The notes beneath the pieces are model-generated. The model did not search any database. It was given only the letters and a program-made list of their open reading frames with translations, and had not been told where the DNA came from. From contig JALFNN010000096.1 of NCBI GenBank assembly GCA_022774325.1, forward strand, positions 1-34,456: a DNA stretch of 34,456 nt. The letters run 5' to 3'. A program made the position numbers and the translations under genes. This DNA comes from a bacterium. GTDB taxonomy: Bacteria > Bacillota > Clostridia > Lachnospirales > Lachnospiraceae. This document shows, piece after piece, positions 8,432 to 14,889 of the stretch (position 1 is the first letter of the stretch; each line of letters begins with the position of its first letter).

Positions 8432-8713
8432 ATGAACTATACATATATCGTAAAATGCAGGGACGGAACGCTCTATACCGGCTGGACGAATGATATCGAA
8501 AAAAGGGTCCGGGCACATAATGAAGGGCGGGGCGCGAAATACACGAAGTCCAGACGACCGGTAGAACTGGTTTATATGGAGAAATTTCAGACGAAAGAAG
8601 AGGCTATGAGCCGCGAATATCATATCAAGAGAATGAGCCGGGAAGAAAAGAAACGGCTCATAGCAGAGTATGAACCGTCTCTTTCTGACAATAATTGTGA
8701 TTCAATGGAGTAA
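8432..8713 (+). CDS. GIY-YIG nuclease superfamily protein (YhbQ/UPF0213-like)
   Basis: This 93-residue single-domain protein belongs to the small GIY-YIG superfamily proteins. The two motif halves are YTYIVKCRDGTLYTGWTND (residues 3-21) and, further on, RAHNEGRGAKYTKSRRPVELVY, with the conserved Arg and a Glu in SREYHIKRM. Members are thought to act on nucleic acid, but no cellular role is established for this subfamily. I chose ATG 8432 because GGAGAC at 8419 is properly spaced and the domain begins right after it; a TTG at 8417 is also in frame. Its stop is only 4 bases from the stop of the convergent hemolysin III gene, with no obvious terminator between the two. Confidence 0.88.
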   Translation: MNYTYIVKCRDGTLYTGWTNDIEKRVRAHNEGRGAKYTKSRRPVELVYMEKFQTKEEAMSREYHIKRMSREEKKRLIAEYEPSLSDNNCDSME

Positions 8714-8717
8714 ATAT

Positions 8718-9365
8718 CTACAATAATGAATACATTACAATGAAATGGCAGGCACTTCCGCCCATGACAAACAGGTGGAAAATCTCGTGGCTGCCAAAAT
8801 TCTTGTGCTTGTTGTTAAAGATCGGGAGCTTTAATGCATAGATGATTCCTCCGATCGTGTAAATAATGCCGCCCGCAAGAAGCCATGCAAATTCGCTTCG
8901 GGTCAGATTGTTCAGAATCTGGCTGAAAGCAAGTACACAGGTCCACCCCATTCCGATGTAAAGAATGGATGAAACCCATTTCGGACAGTATACCCAGAAA
9001 GCTTTGATCAGAATCCCGATGGCAGCGATTCCCCAGATCAGGGCGAGCAGCATCATGCCGGCTCTGCGTTCCAGAACCAGCATGCAGATCGGGGTATAAC
9101 TTCCGGCTATCAAGACAAATATCATCATATGATCTATTTTCTTTAATACGGTTGTAAGCTTCTCGGAGCAGATAAATGTGTGGTAGGTGGTGCTTGCGGC
9201 ATACAGAAGGATCAGGCTCACGGCGTATATGGTGAGTGATATGAGATAGATCCGCTGTGGCTCGTGTGCCGCTTTGATGAGAAGAGGAACAGCTGCAAAA
9301 ATTGCCATAAGCATTCCAATAAAATGGGTGATTGCACTTCCGGGGTCTTTGATATGTCTGGTCAT
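8718..9365 (-). CDS. Hemolysin III family membrane protein
   Basis: This 215-residue protein has seven predicted membrane helices and the conserved residues of the HlyIII/PAQR family: SAITHFIGML in helix 1, TYHTF and KKIDHMMIF in the middle, and the last HEIFHLFVMGGSACHFI block, whose His residues bind metal in related PAQR proteins. The family is named after a Bacillus cereus hemolysin, but most members have no proven lytic activity and are better described as membrane proteins of unknown function, possibly hydrolases. GGGAGGAATC precedes the ATG. An operator-like palindrome overlaps the probable promoter, so expression is likely controlled by a dimeric repressor. Confidence 0.9.
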   Translation of the reverse strand: MTRHIKDPGSAITHFIGMLMAIFAAVPLLIKAAHEPQRIYLISLTIYAVSLILLYAASTTYHTFICSEKLTTVLKKIDHMMIFVLIAGSYTPICMLVLERRAGMMLLALIWGIAAIGILIKAFWVYCPKWVSSILYIGMGWTCVLAFSQILNNLTRSEFAWLLAGGIIYTIGGIIYALKLPIFNNKHKNFGSHEIFHLFVMGGSACHFIVMYSLL

Positions 9366-9431
9366 AATGATTCCTCCCTTATTTAGTATATGACAACATA
9401 TAAATAAACGTTAAAATGGTTATATTATTAC

Positions 9432-9452
9432 ATGTAGTTTTCGAAACTACAT
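9432..9452 (-). promoter_or_regulatory. Operator-like palindrome at the hemolysin III promoter
   Basis: ATGTAGTTT (9432-9440) and AAACTACAT (9444-9452) are perfect 9-bp arms around TCG. On the minus strand the palindrome covers the -35 position (TTTCGA) of a possible promoter with TATAAC 16 bases on. The regulator is not known; TetR or MarR type would fit such a site. Confidence 0.5.
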
Positions 9453-9510
9453 TAAGTATATATGAATATTACACCTTTTATTCGGAAAATGCAAGAGGAA
9501 AATGTAAAAC

Positions 9511-9539
9511 AAAAAAAGGGCTGGCAATTTGCCAGCCCT
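9511..9539 (-). terminator. Terminator of the rubrerythrin gene
   Basis: A 9-bp G/C-rich stem (9517-9525 with 9531-9539) is followed on the minus strand by an uninterrupted U run from the A tract at 9511-9517. Confidence 0.9.
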
Positions 9540-9549
9540 AAGAGTATTT

Positions 9550-10086
9550 CTAGTAATTTTCAACTTTTCTTTCAAAGTAAGCCTTCGGATGAGCACATAC
9601 CGGGCATACTTCCGGAGCTTCTTCTCCGATGTAAATATATCCGCAGTTATTACATTTCCATCCAAGAGGAGCTTCTCCTTCAAATGTTTTTCCAGCTTTG
9701 TAGCTTTCAAGTAATTTGTTATAACGTCTTTCATGGGATGCTTCTACTTCTGCAACAAGCTCAAATTTGGCGGCCAGTTCTTCAAAGCCTTCTTCTCTTG
9801 CTTCCTCAGCCATACGTTTGTACATTTCTGTCCATTCATAATTCTCGCCTGCAGCAGCGTCAGCCAGATTTTCTTCTACATTTCCGATGCCATGGAATTC
9901 TTTGAACCACATTTTAGCGTGTTCTTTTTCCTGGTTAGCGGTCTCTTCGAAAATATTTGCCATCTGTACGAATCCTGCTTTTTTGGCAGCAGAAGCATAA
10001 TAGGTGTATTTGTTGCGTGCTTCAGATTCTCCGGCAAATGCTGCCAGCAAATTCTGTTCTGTTTTTGTTCCTGCATATTTAGACAT
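9550..10086 (-). CDS. rbr: Rubrerythrin
   Basis: Rubrerythrin reduces hydrogen peroxide to water in anaerobes, using a di-iron site and a rubredoxin-type iron centre. The 178-residue protein has the standard order: a four-helix ferritin-like domain (about 1-140) with conserved carboxylates in [25 protein letters not shown] and [14 protein letters not shown], then a C-terminal rubredoxin domain with CNNCGY and [20 protein letters not shown] precedes the ATG. The gene lies 87 bases downstream of the reverse rubrerythrin gene on the same strand. I see no good separate promoter, so it is probably transcribed by readthrough of the intervening terminator. Confidence 0.95.
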   Translation of the reverse strand: MSKYAGTKTEQNLLAAFAGESEARNKYTYYASAAKKAGFVQMANIFEETANQEKEHAKMWFKEFHGIGNVEENLADAAAGENYEWTEMYKRMAEEAREEGFEELAAKFELVAEVEASHERRYNKLLESYKAGKTFEGEAPLGWKCNNCGYIYIGEEAPEVCPVCAHPKAYFERKVENY

Positions 10087-10120
10087 AATAAATTCTCCTT
10101 TTTATTCTTCCATTTATCTT

Positions 10121-10155
10121 AAAAAAAGGACTGTAGAAAGAAATCTACAGTCCTT
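10121..10155 (-). terminator. Terminator between reverse rubrerythrin and rubrerythrin
   Basis: AAGGACTGTAGA (10127-10138) pairs perfectly with TCTACAGTCCTT (10144-10155). The A tract at 10121-10127 gives a U run on the minus strand. Confidence 0.85.
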
Positions 10156-10173
10156 AAGAGTTGCTAAATTATT

Positions 10174-10716
10174 TTAGCCAAAGTATCTCTTTAACAGACC
10201 TTCGAATGCTTTTCCGTGACGAGCTTCGTCTCTTGCCATTTCATGAACTGTATCATGGATTGCGTCAAGGTTAGCAGCTTTTGCACGTTTTGCAAGATCA
10301 AATTTACCAGCGGTAGCGCCGTTCTCAGCGTCAACTCTCATCTCAAGGTTCTTCTTGGTGCTGTCTGTTACAACTTCGCCTAATAATTCAGCGAATTTTG
10401 CAGCATGTTCAGCTTCTTCCCAAGCAGCTTTCTCCCAGTATAATCCGATTTCCGGATATCCTTCTCTGTGAGCAACTCTTGCCATTGCAAGATACATACC
10501 AACTTCGGAACATTCACCTTCAAAGTTTGCTCTTAAATCAGCAAGAATGTCTTCGCTAACGCCCTTAGCAACACCTACAACGTGTTCAGCAGCCCATTCT
10601 CTTTCGCCGGCCTGCTCTTTGAACTTCTCAGCGCCAACACCACAAACTGGACATTTCTCCGGTGCTGCTTCTCCTTCGTAAACGTAGCCACATACTGTAC
10701 AAACAAATTTTTTCAT
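10174..10716 (-). CDS. Reverse rubrerythrin (N-terminal rubredoxin domain)
   Basis: The domain order is the opposite of classical rubrerythrin. An N-terminal rubredoxin domain (residues 1-40: CTVCGY and [11 protein letters not shown]) is followed by a ferritin-like di-iron domain with [21 protein letters not shown] and [12 protein letters not shown]. Proteins of this architecture, best known from Clostridium acetobutylicum, are strongly peroxide/oxygen-induced and act as the terminal part of NADH-dependent peroxide reduction. Length (180 residues) fits. AAAAGGAGATTACAACC precedes the ATG. The promoter carries a perfect palindrome of PerR type, and perR lies directly upstream on the same strand. 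Confidence 0.93.
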   Translation of the reverse strand: MKKFVCTVCGYVYEGEAAPEKCPVCGVGAEKFKEQAGEREWAAEHVVGVAKGVSEDILADLRANFEGECSEVGMYLAMARVAHREGYPEIGLYWEKAAWEEAEHAAKFAELLGEVVTDSTKKNLEMRVDAENGATAGKFDLAKRAKAANLDAIHDTVHEMARDEARHGKAFEGLLKRYFG

Positions 10717-10753
10717 GGTTGTAATCTCCTTTTCTTATTTATTTTTAACTTTA

Positions 10754-10807
10754 AATATCAGTAATAGTTACTGATATTAAGTTACCACAAATTATGAACA
10801 TTGTCAA
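10754..10807 (-). promoter_or_regulatory. Promoter and PerR-type operator of reverse rubrerythrin
   Basis: On the minus strand, TTGACA (10807-10802), a 17-bp spacer and TAACTT (10784-10779) form the promoter. Directly downstream lies a palindrome with perfect 11-bp arms (10754-10764 and 10768-10778). Its core CAGTAATAGTTACTG has the 7-1-7 layout of Fur/PerR boxes and shares TAAYAGTTA with the site at the perR promoter. Confidence 0.75.
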
Positions 10808-10846
10808 TAGATATTGGAAAATTTAATCATCTTATCATAAATATTA

Positions 10847-11233
10847 TTATGACTTGTGTGTGCAATCTCCGCAAATTCCATAAAAAATAATATCGTGTGA
10901 GTCTATACTGCCGTCAAAATTGCGGGATGCAAGTTCATTCAGATCTTCTATATTAATGCCCATGTCGATGAATTTTCCACATGATTTACAATAAAAATGG
11001 TAATGCGGTGAGGTATGGGCGTCAAAACGGACGGCCCCATCGGGGGTCGTGAGTTTGAGCACTTCACCCAAATCAGCCAGAAGATTCAAATTGCGGTATA
11101 CAGTTCCAAGACTGATATTTGGAAATTCTTGTTTTACATACATATAAACAGAGTCGGCAGTCGGATGACAGTTAGTTGAACAAAGATATTCTTTGATGGC
11201 CTCACGTTGCCTGCTGTATTTTAAATTTGCCAC
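10847..11233 (-). CDS. perR: Peroxide-responsive repressor PerR
   Basis: This Fur-superfamily repressor senses peroxide by metal-catalysed oxidation and controls oxidative-stress genes. The 128-residue protein has a winged-helix DNA-binding domain (about 1-80; SRQREAIKEYL and ISLGTVYRNLNLLAD) and a metal-binding dimer domain with RFDAHTSPHYHFYCKSCGKFID. The Asp in GKFID, where Fur proteins usually have Glu, and the RFD Asp are PerR-type ligands; the CxxC pairs CKSC and CGDC form the structural zinc site. I chose the GTG at 11233 (GGAG 7 bases upstream); the longer frame adds a hydrophobic stretch foreign to the family. It heads a minus-strand cluster with two rubrerythrin genes that are its expected targets. 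Its own promoter has a matching operator. Confidence 0.9.
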   Translation of the reverse strand: MANLKYSRQREAIKEYLCSTNCHPTADSVYMYVKQEFPNISLGTVYRNLNLLADLGEVLKLTTPDGAVRFDAHTSPHYHFYCKSCGKFIDMGINIEDLNELASRNFDGSIDSHDIIFYGICGDCTHKS

Positions 11234-11256
11234 ATGAACTCTCCTTTCTTTGATAA

Positions 11257-11305
11257 TGATAACAGTTATTAAAATTATAATATCCGAAAAAAGAAGTATT
11301 GTCAA
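11257..11305 (-). promoter_or_regulatory. perR promoter and autoregulatory operator
   Basis: On the minus strand, TTGACA (11305-11300), a 17-bp spacer and TATTAT (11282-11277) form the promoter. TGATAACAGTTATTA at 11257-11271 is a 7-1-7 PerR/Fur-type box placed over the start point. Confidence 0.7.
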
Positions 11306-11382
11306 TAAAATTAAAATACACAAAATAAAAATATATAAAATTGAATAAAGTTCTGCAGAATGTAAATACTGTTAAAAGATAT

Positions 11383-11398
11383 TGTAACAATTTGTAAT
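11383..11398 (+). promoter_or_regulatory. WalR-like direct repeat, distal
   Basis: TGTAAC-N4-TGTAAT resembles the WalR box (TGTWAH-N5-TGTWAH) but has a 4-base spacer. It lies about 70 bases upstream of the -35 box of the NlpC/P60 gene. Confidence 0.35.
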
Positions 11399-11469
11399 AA
11401 TTATATGCTTATTTTTCGAAAAAAGTAGAAATGGAAAATTCTTTGACGAAGAGAAATTTGGCTATTTGG

Positions 11470-11498
11470 TTGACAAAAGCATATGTGATTGATATAAT
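11470..11498 (+). promoter_or_regulatory. Consensus promoter of the NlpC/P60 gene
   Basis: TTGACA at 11470-11475 and TATAAT at 11493-11498 are separated by exactly 17 bp, a perfect sigma-A promoter. RNA would start near 11505. Confidence 0.9.
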
Positions 11499-11512
11499 AT
11501 CAGCGTAACATA

Positions 11513-11529
11513 TGTAACAATTCTGTAAT
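11513..11529 (+). promoter_or_regulatory. WalR-type box downstream of the start point
   Basis: TGTAAC-N5-TGTAAT matches the WalR consensus TGTWAH-N5-TGTWAH in full. It lies just after the predicted start of the cell-wall hydrolase transcript, where binding would be expected to repress. Confidence 0.55.
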
Positions 11530-11567
11530 ATTTACAAAAGATAAGAATACATAAAGGAGGGAGATTT

Positions 11568-12494
11568 ATGCATTCAAATCTTAGAAGAGGATTGTTCCTG
11601 GTTACATTGCTGGGAGCAGCATTCCCGGTAATGCCGGTGATGGCAGAGGACGTGGAGCAAATATCGTCCGGAAATATGCCGGGAGTTGGAATTGAAGCGG
11701 TGCTGAATGATTGCTATTCACAAAATAAAGAAATCAAAGTGGAAGATTATCTGGTGCCGTCAAATAAGGGTGAGTATTTAGATATGGCGTTTGCCGATGT
11801 CACTACCTTCTTATATATAAGGAGTCAGCCAACGAAAGAGAGCGAGTATATCGGAAAGCTTTATCCGGGATATGCAGCGAAGATTATAGGGCCGGTCGGA
11901 GAGTGGACTGCGGTAGAATCCGGTGAGGTGACCGGGTATGTAAAGACCGAGTATATTACGATCGGACAGGAATCGGAGGAGCTTGCAGAAGAACTGGTGG
12001 AAAAAGCAGAAAGTGAAGGAAGGAAAGATCCATTTACTTATGCGGAATCCAGAGAGCAGGAAGAGGCAAGGCTGCAGGCTGAGGAAGAGGCGAAAGCAGA
12101 AGAAGAAGCAAGAGAGCGTGCTGCGGCGGAAGCAGCGGCTAAAGAGAAAGAATCAGACGGACAGGCAGTCGTCGCATATGCCTGTCAGTTCATAGGAAAT
12201 CCCTATGTGTGGGGAGGCACAAGTCTGACGAACGGGGCGGATTGTTCAGGATTTGTTCAATCTGTATTTGCACATTTTGGAATTACCTTACCGAGAACTT
12301 CATACGAACAGCGAAGTGCGGGAGTCGGTGTAAGTTATGAGGAGGCAATACCCGGAGATGTGATTTGTTATGATGGGCACGTGGGAATCTATATAGGAAA
12401 TGGTCAAATTGTAAATGCAATGAATCCGGCGCAGGGAATTGGAATCTCACCAGCCACTTATACGACCATACTGGCAGTCAGAAGAGTATTATAG
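11568..12494 (+). CDS. Secreted NlpC/P60 peptidoglycan endopeptidase with SH3 domain
   Basis: Such enzymes cut gamma-D-Glu-diaminopimelate bonds in peptidoglycan stem peptides outside the cell. The 308-residue protein has a signal peptide (about 1-26, ending in PVMAED), a bacterial SH3 domain (about 75-132, FLYIRSQPTKESEYIG to GYVKTEYI), a highly charged Glu/Ala-rich coiled-coil linker (about 135-196) and a C-terminal NlpC/P60 domain (about 198-308). Catalytic Cys226 is in ADCSGF and His271 in DGHVGIYIG. AAAGGAGG precedes the ATG. The gene stands alone, with a perfect sigma-A promoter, WalR-like boxes and its own terminator, which suggests strong and regulated expression of an autolysin. Confidence 0.93.
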   Translation: MHSNLRRGLFLVTLLGAAFPVMPVMAEDVEQISSGNMPGVGIEAVLNDCYSQNKEIKVEDYLVPSNKGEYLDMAFADVTTFLYIRSQPTKESEYIGKLYPGYAAKIIGPVGEWTAVESGEVTGYVKTEYITIGQESEELAEELVEKAESEGRKDPFTYAESREQEEARLQAEEEAKAEEEARERAAAEAAAKEKESDGQAVVAYACQFIGNPYVWGGTSLTNGADCSGFVQSVFAHFGITLPRTSYEQRSAGVGVSYEEAIPGDVICYDGHVGIYIGNGQIVNAMNPAQGIGISPATYTTILAVRRVL

Positions 12495-12532
12495 ACGAAG
12501 GTGTTTTAAAACAGTGTGAAAAGTCAGACAGA

Positions 12533-12568
12533 AAAATCCGGAATAAAAATTTCGGATTTTTTTTGTTT
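12533..12568 (+). terminator. Terminator of the NlpC/P60 gene
   Basis: AAAATCCGGAA pairs with TTTCGGATTTT (one wobble) and runs into eight or more T residues. Confidence 0.85.
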
Positions 12569-12626
12569 CAAATTTTGTGTCGAAATGTATGGGGAATTTG
12601 TATAAAGAAAGAAAATGATGTAAAAG

Positions 12627-12720
12627 TTATCCCAAATGAGTTATCCAAGTTATCCACGCTTAAAAGGCCAAAAAACGTGGAAAAAACGTAATGAAAGAAG
12701 AGTTATCCACGTTATCCACA
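12627..12720 (+). other. Cluster of DnaA boxes in a gene-free stretch
   Basis: The 513-bp gap between the NlpC/P60 gene and the DUF1858 gene holds five same-strand DnaA-box-like 9-mers: TTATCCCAA (12627), TTATCCAAG (12641), TTATCCACG (12650), TTATCCACG (12703) and TTATCCACA (12712). The second and third, and the fourth and fifth, abut without a gap. A sixth, TTTTCCACG, lies on the minus strand at 12676-12684. The DNA that follows (12721-12960) is visibly A/T-rich and contains promoters for the next gene but no recognisable gene. No dnaA, dnaN or rpmH is nearby, so a DnaA-titrating or regulatory cluster is more likely than the replication origin. Confidence 0.65.
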
Positions 12721-12929
12721 CAAAAACATATGTTTTTGGTGGACAACTTTGAATAAAAAACAGAACGGATGTTTTGGGTATAATTAATAAAAATCACATT
12801 TTGTCGAAAGAAATTGAAAAAATGATTGACTTTTAAGTAGTCAAAAAGAAGTGAAAATTGACTGCTCAATTTATCTGAATTGTATATATTTCGTACTCAT
12901 ATGTGCAAAACAGAAATAGGACATTATTA

Positions 12930-12958
12930 TTGATAATTGAAATAATCGGTAGTATAAT
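12930..12958 (+). promoter_or_regulatory. Promoter of the DUF1858 gene
   Basis: TTGATA at 12930-12935, a 17-bp spacer and TATAAT at 12953-12958. A second, weaker candidate (TTGACT 12858, TGTATA 12881) lies upstream. Confidence 0.75.
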
Positions 12959-13007
12959 AAAAAATATCTGAGTGTAAAGACAGATCAAATCGAAGGAGGA
13001 ATTTCTC

Positions 13008-13214
13008 ATGAAAGAAGTAAATAAGAATATGACAATTGGTGAGTTGTTGAATGTTGCACCGGAGACAGCCCCGATTCTGATGGAAGTTGGAATGCATTGT
13101 CTTGGATGCCCGGGAGCTCAGGCTGAGACATTGGAAGAGGCAGCTATGGTTCATGGATTAGACGGAGATCTTCTCGTTGAAAAGATCAATGCTTTTCTGG
13201 CAGCAAATGCATAA
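13008..13214 (+). CDS. DUF1858 redox-disulfide protein
   Basis: This 68-residue cytoplasmic protein is a single DUF1858 domain, the family also named hybrid-cluster-protein-associated redox disulfide domain. The hallmark is the CxxC-Pro motif in [22 protein letters not shown] (Cys37 and Cys40), preceded by the typical [21 protein letters not shown]. The CxxC suggests thiol redox chemistry or metal binding, but the biochemical role is not established. GAAGGAGGAA precedes the ATG. It is monocistronic, with its own promoter and a terminator shared with the convergent mecA gene. Confidence 0.88.
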   Translation: MKEVNKNMTIGELLNVAPETAPILMEVGMHCLGCPGAQAETLEEAAMVHGLDGDLLVEKINAFLAANA

Positions 13215-13225
13215 GATGAGATAAT

Positions 13226-13258
13226 AAAAGGGACACGGCGATTTGCTGTGTCCTTTTA
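13226..13258. terminator. Terminator between the DUF1858 gene and mecA, probably bidirectional
   Basis: AAAAGGGACACGGC pairs with GCTGTGTCCTTTT with one bulged G and one wobble. It has an A run on one side and T residues on the other, and it sits between two convergent genes. Confidence 0.8.
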
Positions 13259-13276
13259 TTACTATAATATGGTATC

Positions 13277-14050
13277 TTATAAATTTCCAAGTGTCTGTAC
13301 GGCATTCTGTGACGCAATAATCTCGCAGTGTTCTTCGAGAAATGCGAGGGAAGCTCCGGTTCCCGGTTCAGATGAACCATATTCGGAAAGCATATTGCAG
13401 ATCCGGTTAAAGTCAACAGTATTATGTGCAGCTTGTGTAAGAGCCAAAATGTATAGATCATTTCGCTCATCTTTATATAAAGTGCTGGAACCTTCGTACA
13501 TCTCGATGAGCAGATTGGATGCCTGAATAACGCCGTCGAGTGTGGCAAATGAGAAAAAGCGGATTGTGGGAACTTTTTCTTCAGGTTCTTTGGCTGCAGT
13601 AGTTTCAGTGGTATCTTTTGGTGCAACCGGCACATCTTCGGGAAGATCACTCATAGCATCTGTTACGTGGCGGAGCAGATCGAGAAATTCGTCTGCGCCT
13701 TCCAGTTTTTTCAGACGGTCGAGCATGGAATTCTTCTTCTTGTTAGGAGCTTCTCCAAGCGGGAGCGGTGAGAATTTGGAAAAACGGGTGTCCAGTTCTT
13801 CAGGATCTTCGACTTTGGTGATAATAAGCACGATAGAATCAGAAGAAGCAGGGATGGCTTCGATCATCAAAGGTATATTCTCAGCTTCAAAACCAAATTC
13901 ATGTGCGGCTTGCTGCATCATGTCATGAAAAAGTGATTTTGCTTTCTCGGTGCCGTATGCCAGTTCGCTGAGCTTCAGTTCGCGCTCTGCCAGGTCGGCA
14001 TGGGTCAACGTGCAGCGTATCTGGTTATCATTAATTTTCTCTATCTTCAT
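13277..14050 (-). CDS. mecA: Adaptor protein MecA
   Basis: MecA is an adaptor that delivers substrates to the ClpC-ClpP protease. The 257-residue protein begins with the typical N-terminal substrate-binding domain (MKIEKINDNQIRCTLTHADLAERELKLSELAYGTEKA, about 1-85). A variable acidic linker follows, and a C-terminal ClpC-binding domain (about 160-257: FSFATLDGVIQASNLL, YKDERNDLYILALTQA). I chose the ATG at 14050, preceded by AGGAAGTGA; the longer frame starting at a GTG (14071) has no ribosome site. A promoter lies at 14099-14127. The targets in this organism cannot be told from the window. Confidence 0.9.
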   Translation of the reverse strand: MKIEKINDNQIRCTLTHADLAERELKLSELAYGTEKAKSLFHDMMQQAAHEFGFEAENIPLMIEAIPASSDSIVLIITKVEDPEELDTRFSKFSPLPLGEAPNKKKNSMLDRLKKLEGADEFLDLLRHVTDAMSDLPEDVPVAPKDTTETTAAKEPEEKVPTIRFFSFATLDGVIQASNLLIEMYEGSSTLYKDERNDLYILALTQAAHNTVDFNRICNMLSEYGSSEPGTGASLAFLEEHCEIIASQNAVQTLGNL

Positions 14051-14098
14051 GTTGTCATCACTTCCTATCACAATTAAAAGTTATAGTAAATCACTATT

Positions 14099-14127
14099 AG
14101 TATAAACAAAAATCGAAAAGATGTAAA
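14099..14127 (-). promoter_or_regulatory. mecA promoter
   Basis: On the minus strand, TTTACA (14127-14122), a 17-bp spacer and TATACT (14104-14099). Confidence 0.7.
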
Positions 14128-14144
14128 CAAAATTAAAAAAATAC

Positions 14145-14173
14145 TTGAAATAAAATAAATGTTTTTTTATAAT
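14145..14173 (+). promoter_or_regulatory. Promoter of the 6S-like RNA candidate
   Basis: TTGAAA at 14145-14150, a 17-bp spacer and TATAAT at 14168-14173. The predicted start point at about 14180 is about 270 bases before the next gene, too far for an ordinary leader. Confidence 0.75.
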
Positions 14174-14179
14174 GGGGCT

Positions 14180-14365
14180 ACAAGGAAATGAAAAATCATT
14201 ATCTTAAAAATCTATTTCAAATTGACGGTACATTTTAATCCGTGATTTAGCGCATTTCGCACACAAGCGTCTAAAACCATGTAAGTCGTATCAGACAATT
14301 TATCAATCAAGACCTGAAAACAATATAGAGGAAAGCAATATCCGGCTGAAAGTGTTTCCTTGTCG
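14180..14365 (+). ncRNA. Candidate 6S-like RNA
   Basis: From the predicted start (about 14180), the first nine bases ACAAGGAAA (14180-14188) are perfectly complementary to TTTCCTTGT (14355-14363). This makes a molecule of about 185 nt closed by an end-to-end stem. Further nested pairings extend inward: AAATTG with CAATTT, TACAT with ATGTA, and an apical hairpin TTTAGCGC with GCGTCTAAA (one bulge). Between outer and inner stems lies a large unpaired bubble rich in A and U. Size, closing stem, central bubble and apical stem are the general layout of 6S RNA, which binds sigma-A RNA polymerase. No protein gene is convincing here on either strand. A structured 5' leader of the next small gene is the main alternative. 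Confidence 0.5.
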
Positions 14366-14450
14366 TCGGAAAAAGCAGAAAAATAGTATATCACAAAAAA
14401 CTTATGGTCGCTTTTTGCCGTAAAAAGATGCCGGGAAGATAGGGGGATTC

Positions 14451-14669
14451 ATGGAAAACAATGATACAAATTATCAGGAACTGTTTACAGAATTGACAAA
14501 ATATGAGCGATCCGGGATACGGATGCAGATTGACGGACTTCCGGCGAGCCCGCTGCAGATTGTATCTGCTCATATGGTCAGGGAAGACAGCAACTATATG
14601 CGTGATTATATCGTGGATGAAAATGGTATGGTACAGGAGCTTGATTTCTATAAAGTAAAAATAAAATGA
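14451..14669 (+). CDS. Small protein of unknown function
   Basis: I do not recognise a named family in this 72-residue protein. It has no signal peptide, membrane helix or Cys motif and is mildly acidic. The first part (NYQELFTELTKYERSGIRMQIDG) looks helical and the rest may be beta-rich (ASPLQIVSAHMV, YMRDYIVDENGMVQELDFYKV). A G-rich ribosome site (ATAGGGGGAT) precedes the ATG at a good distance, and codon use looks like that of its neighbours, so I take it as a real gene. It may be transcribed from the promoter at 14145 through the RNA candidate. I see no clear terminator after it. Confidence 0.65.
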   Translation: MENNDTNYQELFTELTKYERSGIRMQIDGLPASPLQIVSAHMVREDSNYMRDYIVDENGMVQELDFYKVKIK

Positions 14670-14788
14670 TGTTTTGGGGATTTTGAGAGCGTAAAACGCG
14701 GAAAAACCCGTAAGAATTATAAAATAATTATAAAAAAACACTGCAGAGCAGACCCCTCGGCTAAGTTTTTGAAATAGTTAATGAAATT

Positions 14789-14818
14789 TATACAAAAGAA
14801 TAGAAATTATGATATAAT
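14789..14818 (+). promoter_or_regulatory. Extended -10 promoter of the GH18 gene
   Basis: TGATATAAT (14810-14818) is an extended -10 box; TATACA at 14789-14794 is a modest -35 with 18-bp spacing. Confidence 0.6.
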
Positions 14819-14841
14819 TAGCACATACATGTGAGTTATAT

Positions 14842-14861
14842 CATAGCCTTCTCAGGCTATG
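14842..14861 (+). other. Leader hairpin before the GH18 gene
   Basis: CATAGCC (14842-14848) pairs with GGCTATG (14855-14861) around a 6-base loop, ahead of the ribosome site. No T run follows, and I do not recognise a riboswitch class. Confidence 0.4.
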
Positions 14862-14889
14862 CCAATAAGCCATTAACAGGAGGTGCAGT

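Noticed and set aside
11234-11323. N-terminal extension of PerR from the longest open frame
   Set aside because: The extra 30 residues are hydrophobic, run across the promoter and operator, and are absent from the family; the GTG at 11233 has a ribosome site.
12627-12960. Chromosomal origin of replication
   Set aside because: DnaA boxes and A/T-rich DNA are present, but dnaA, dnaN, rpmH and other origin genes are not nearby; kept only as a DnaA-box cluster.
14212-14394. 60-residue minus-strand frame in the RNA candidate region
   Set aside because: It has no convincing ribosome site or recognisable family, and it conflicts with the structured plus-strand RNA.
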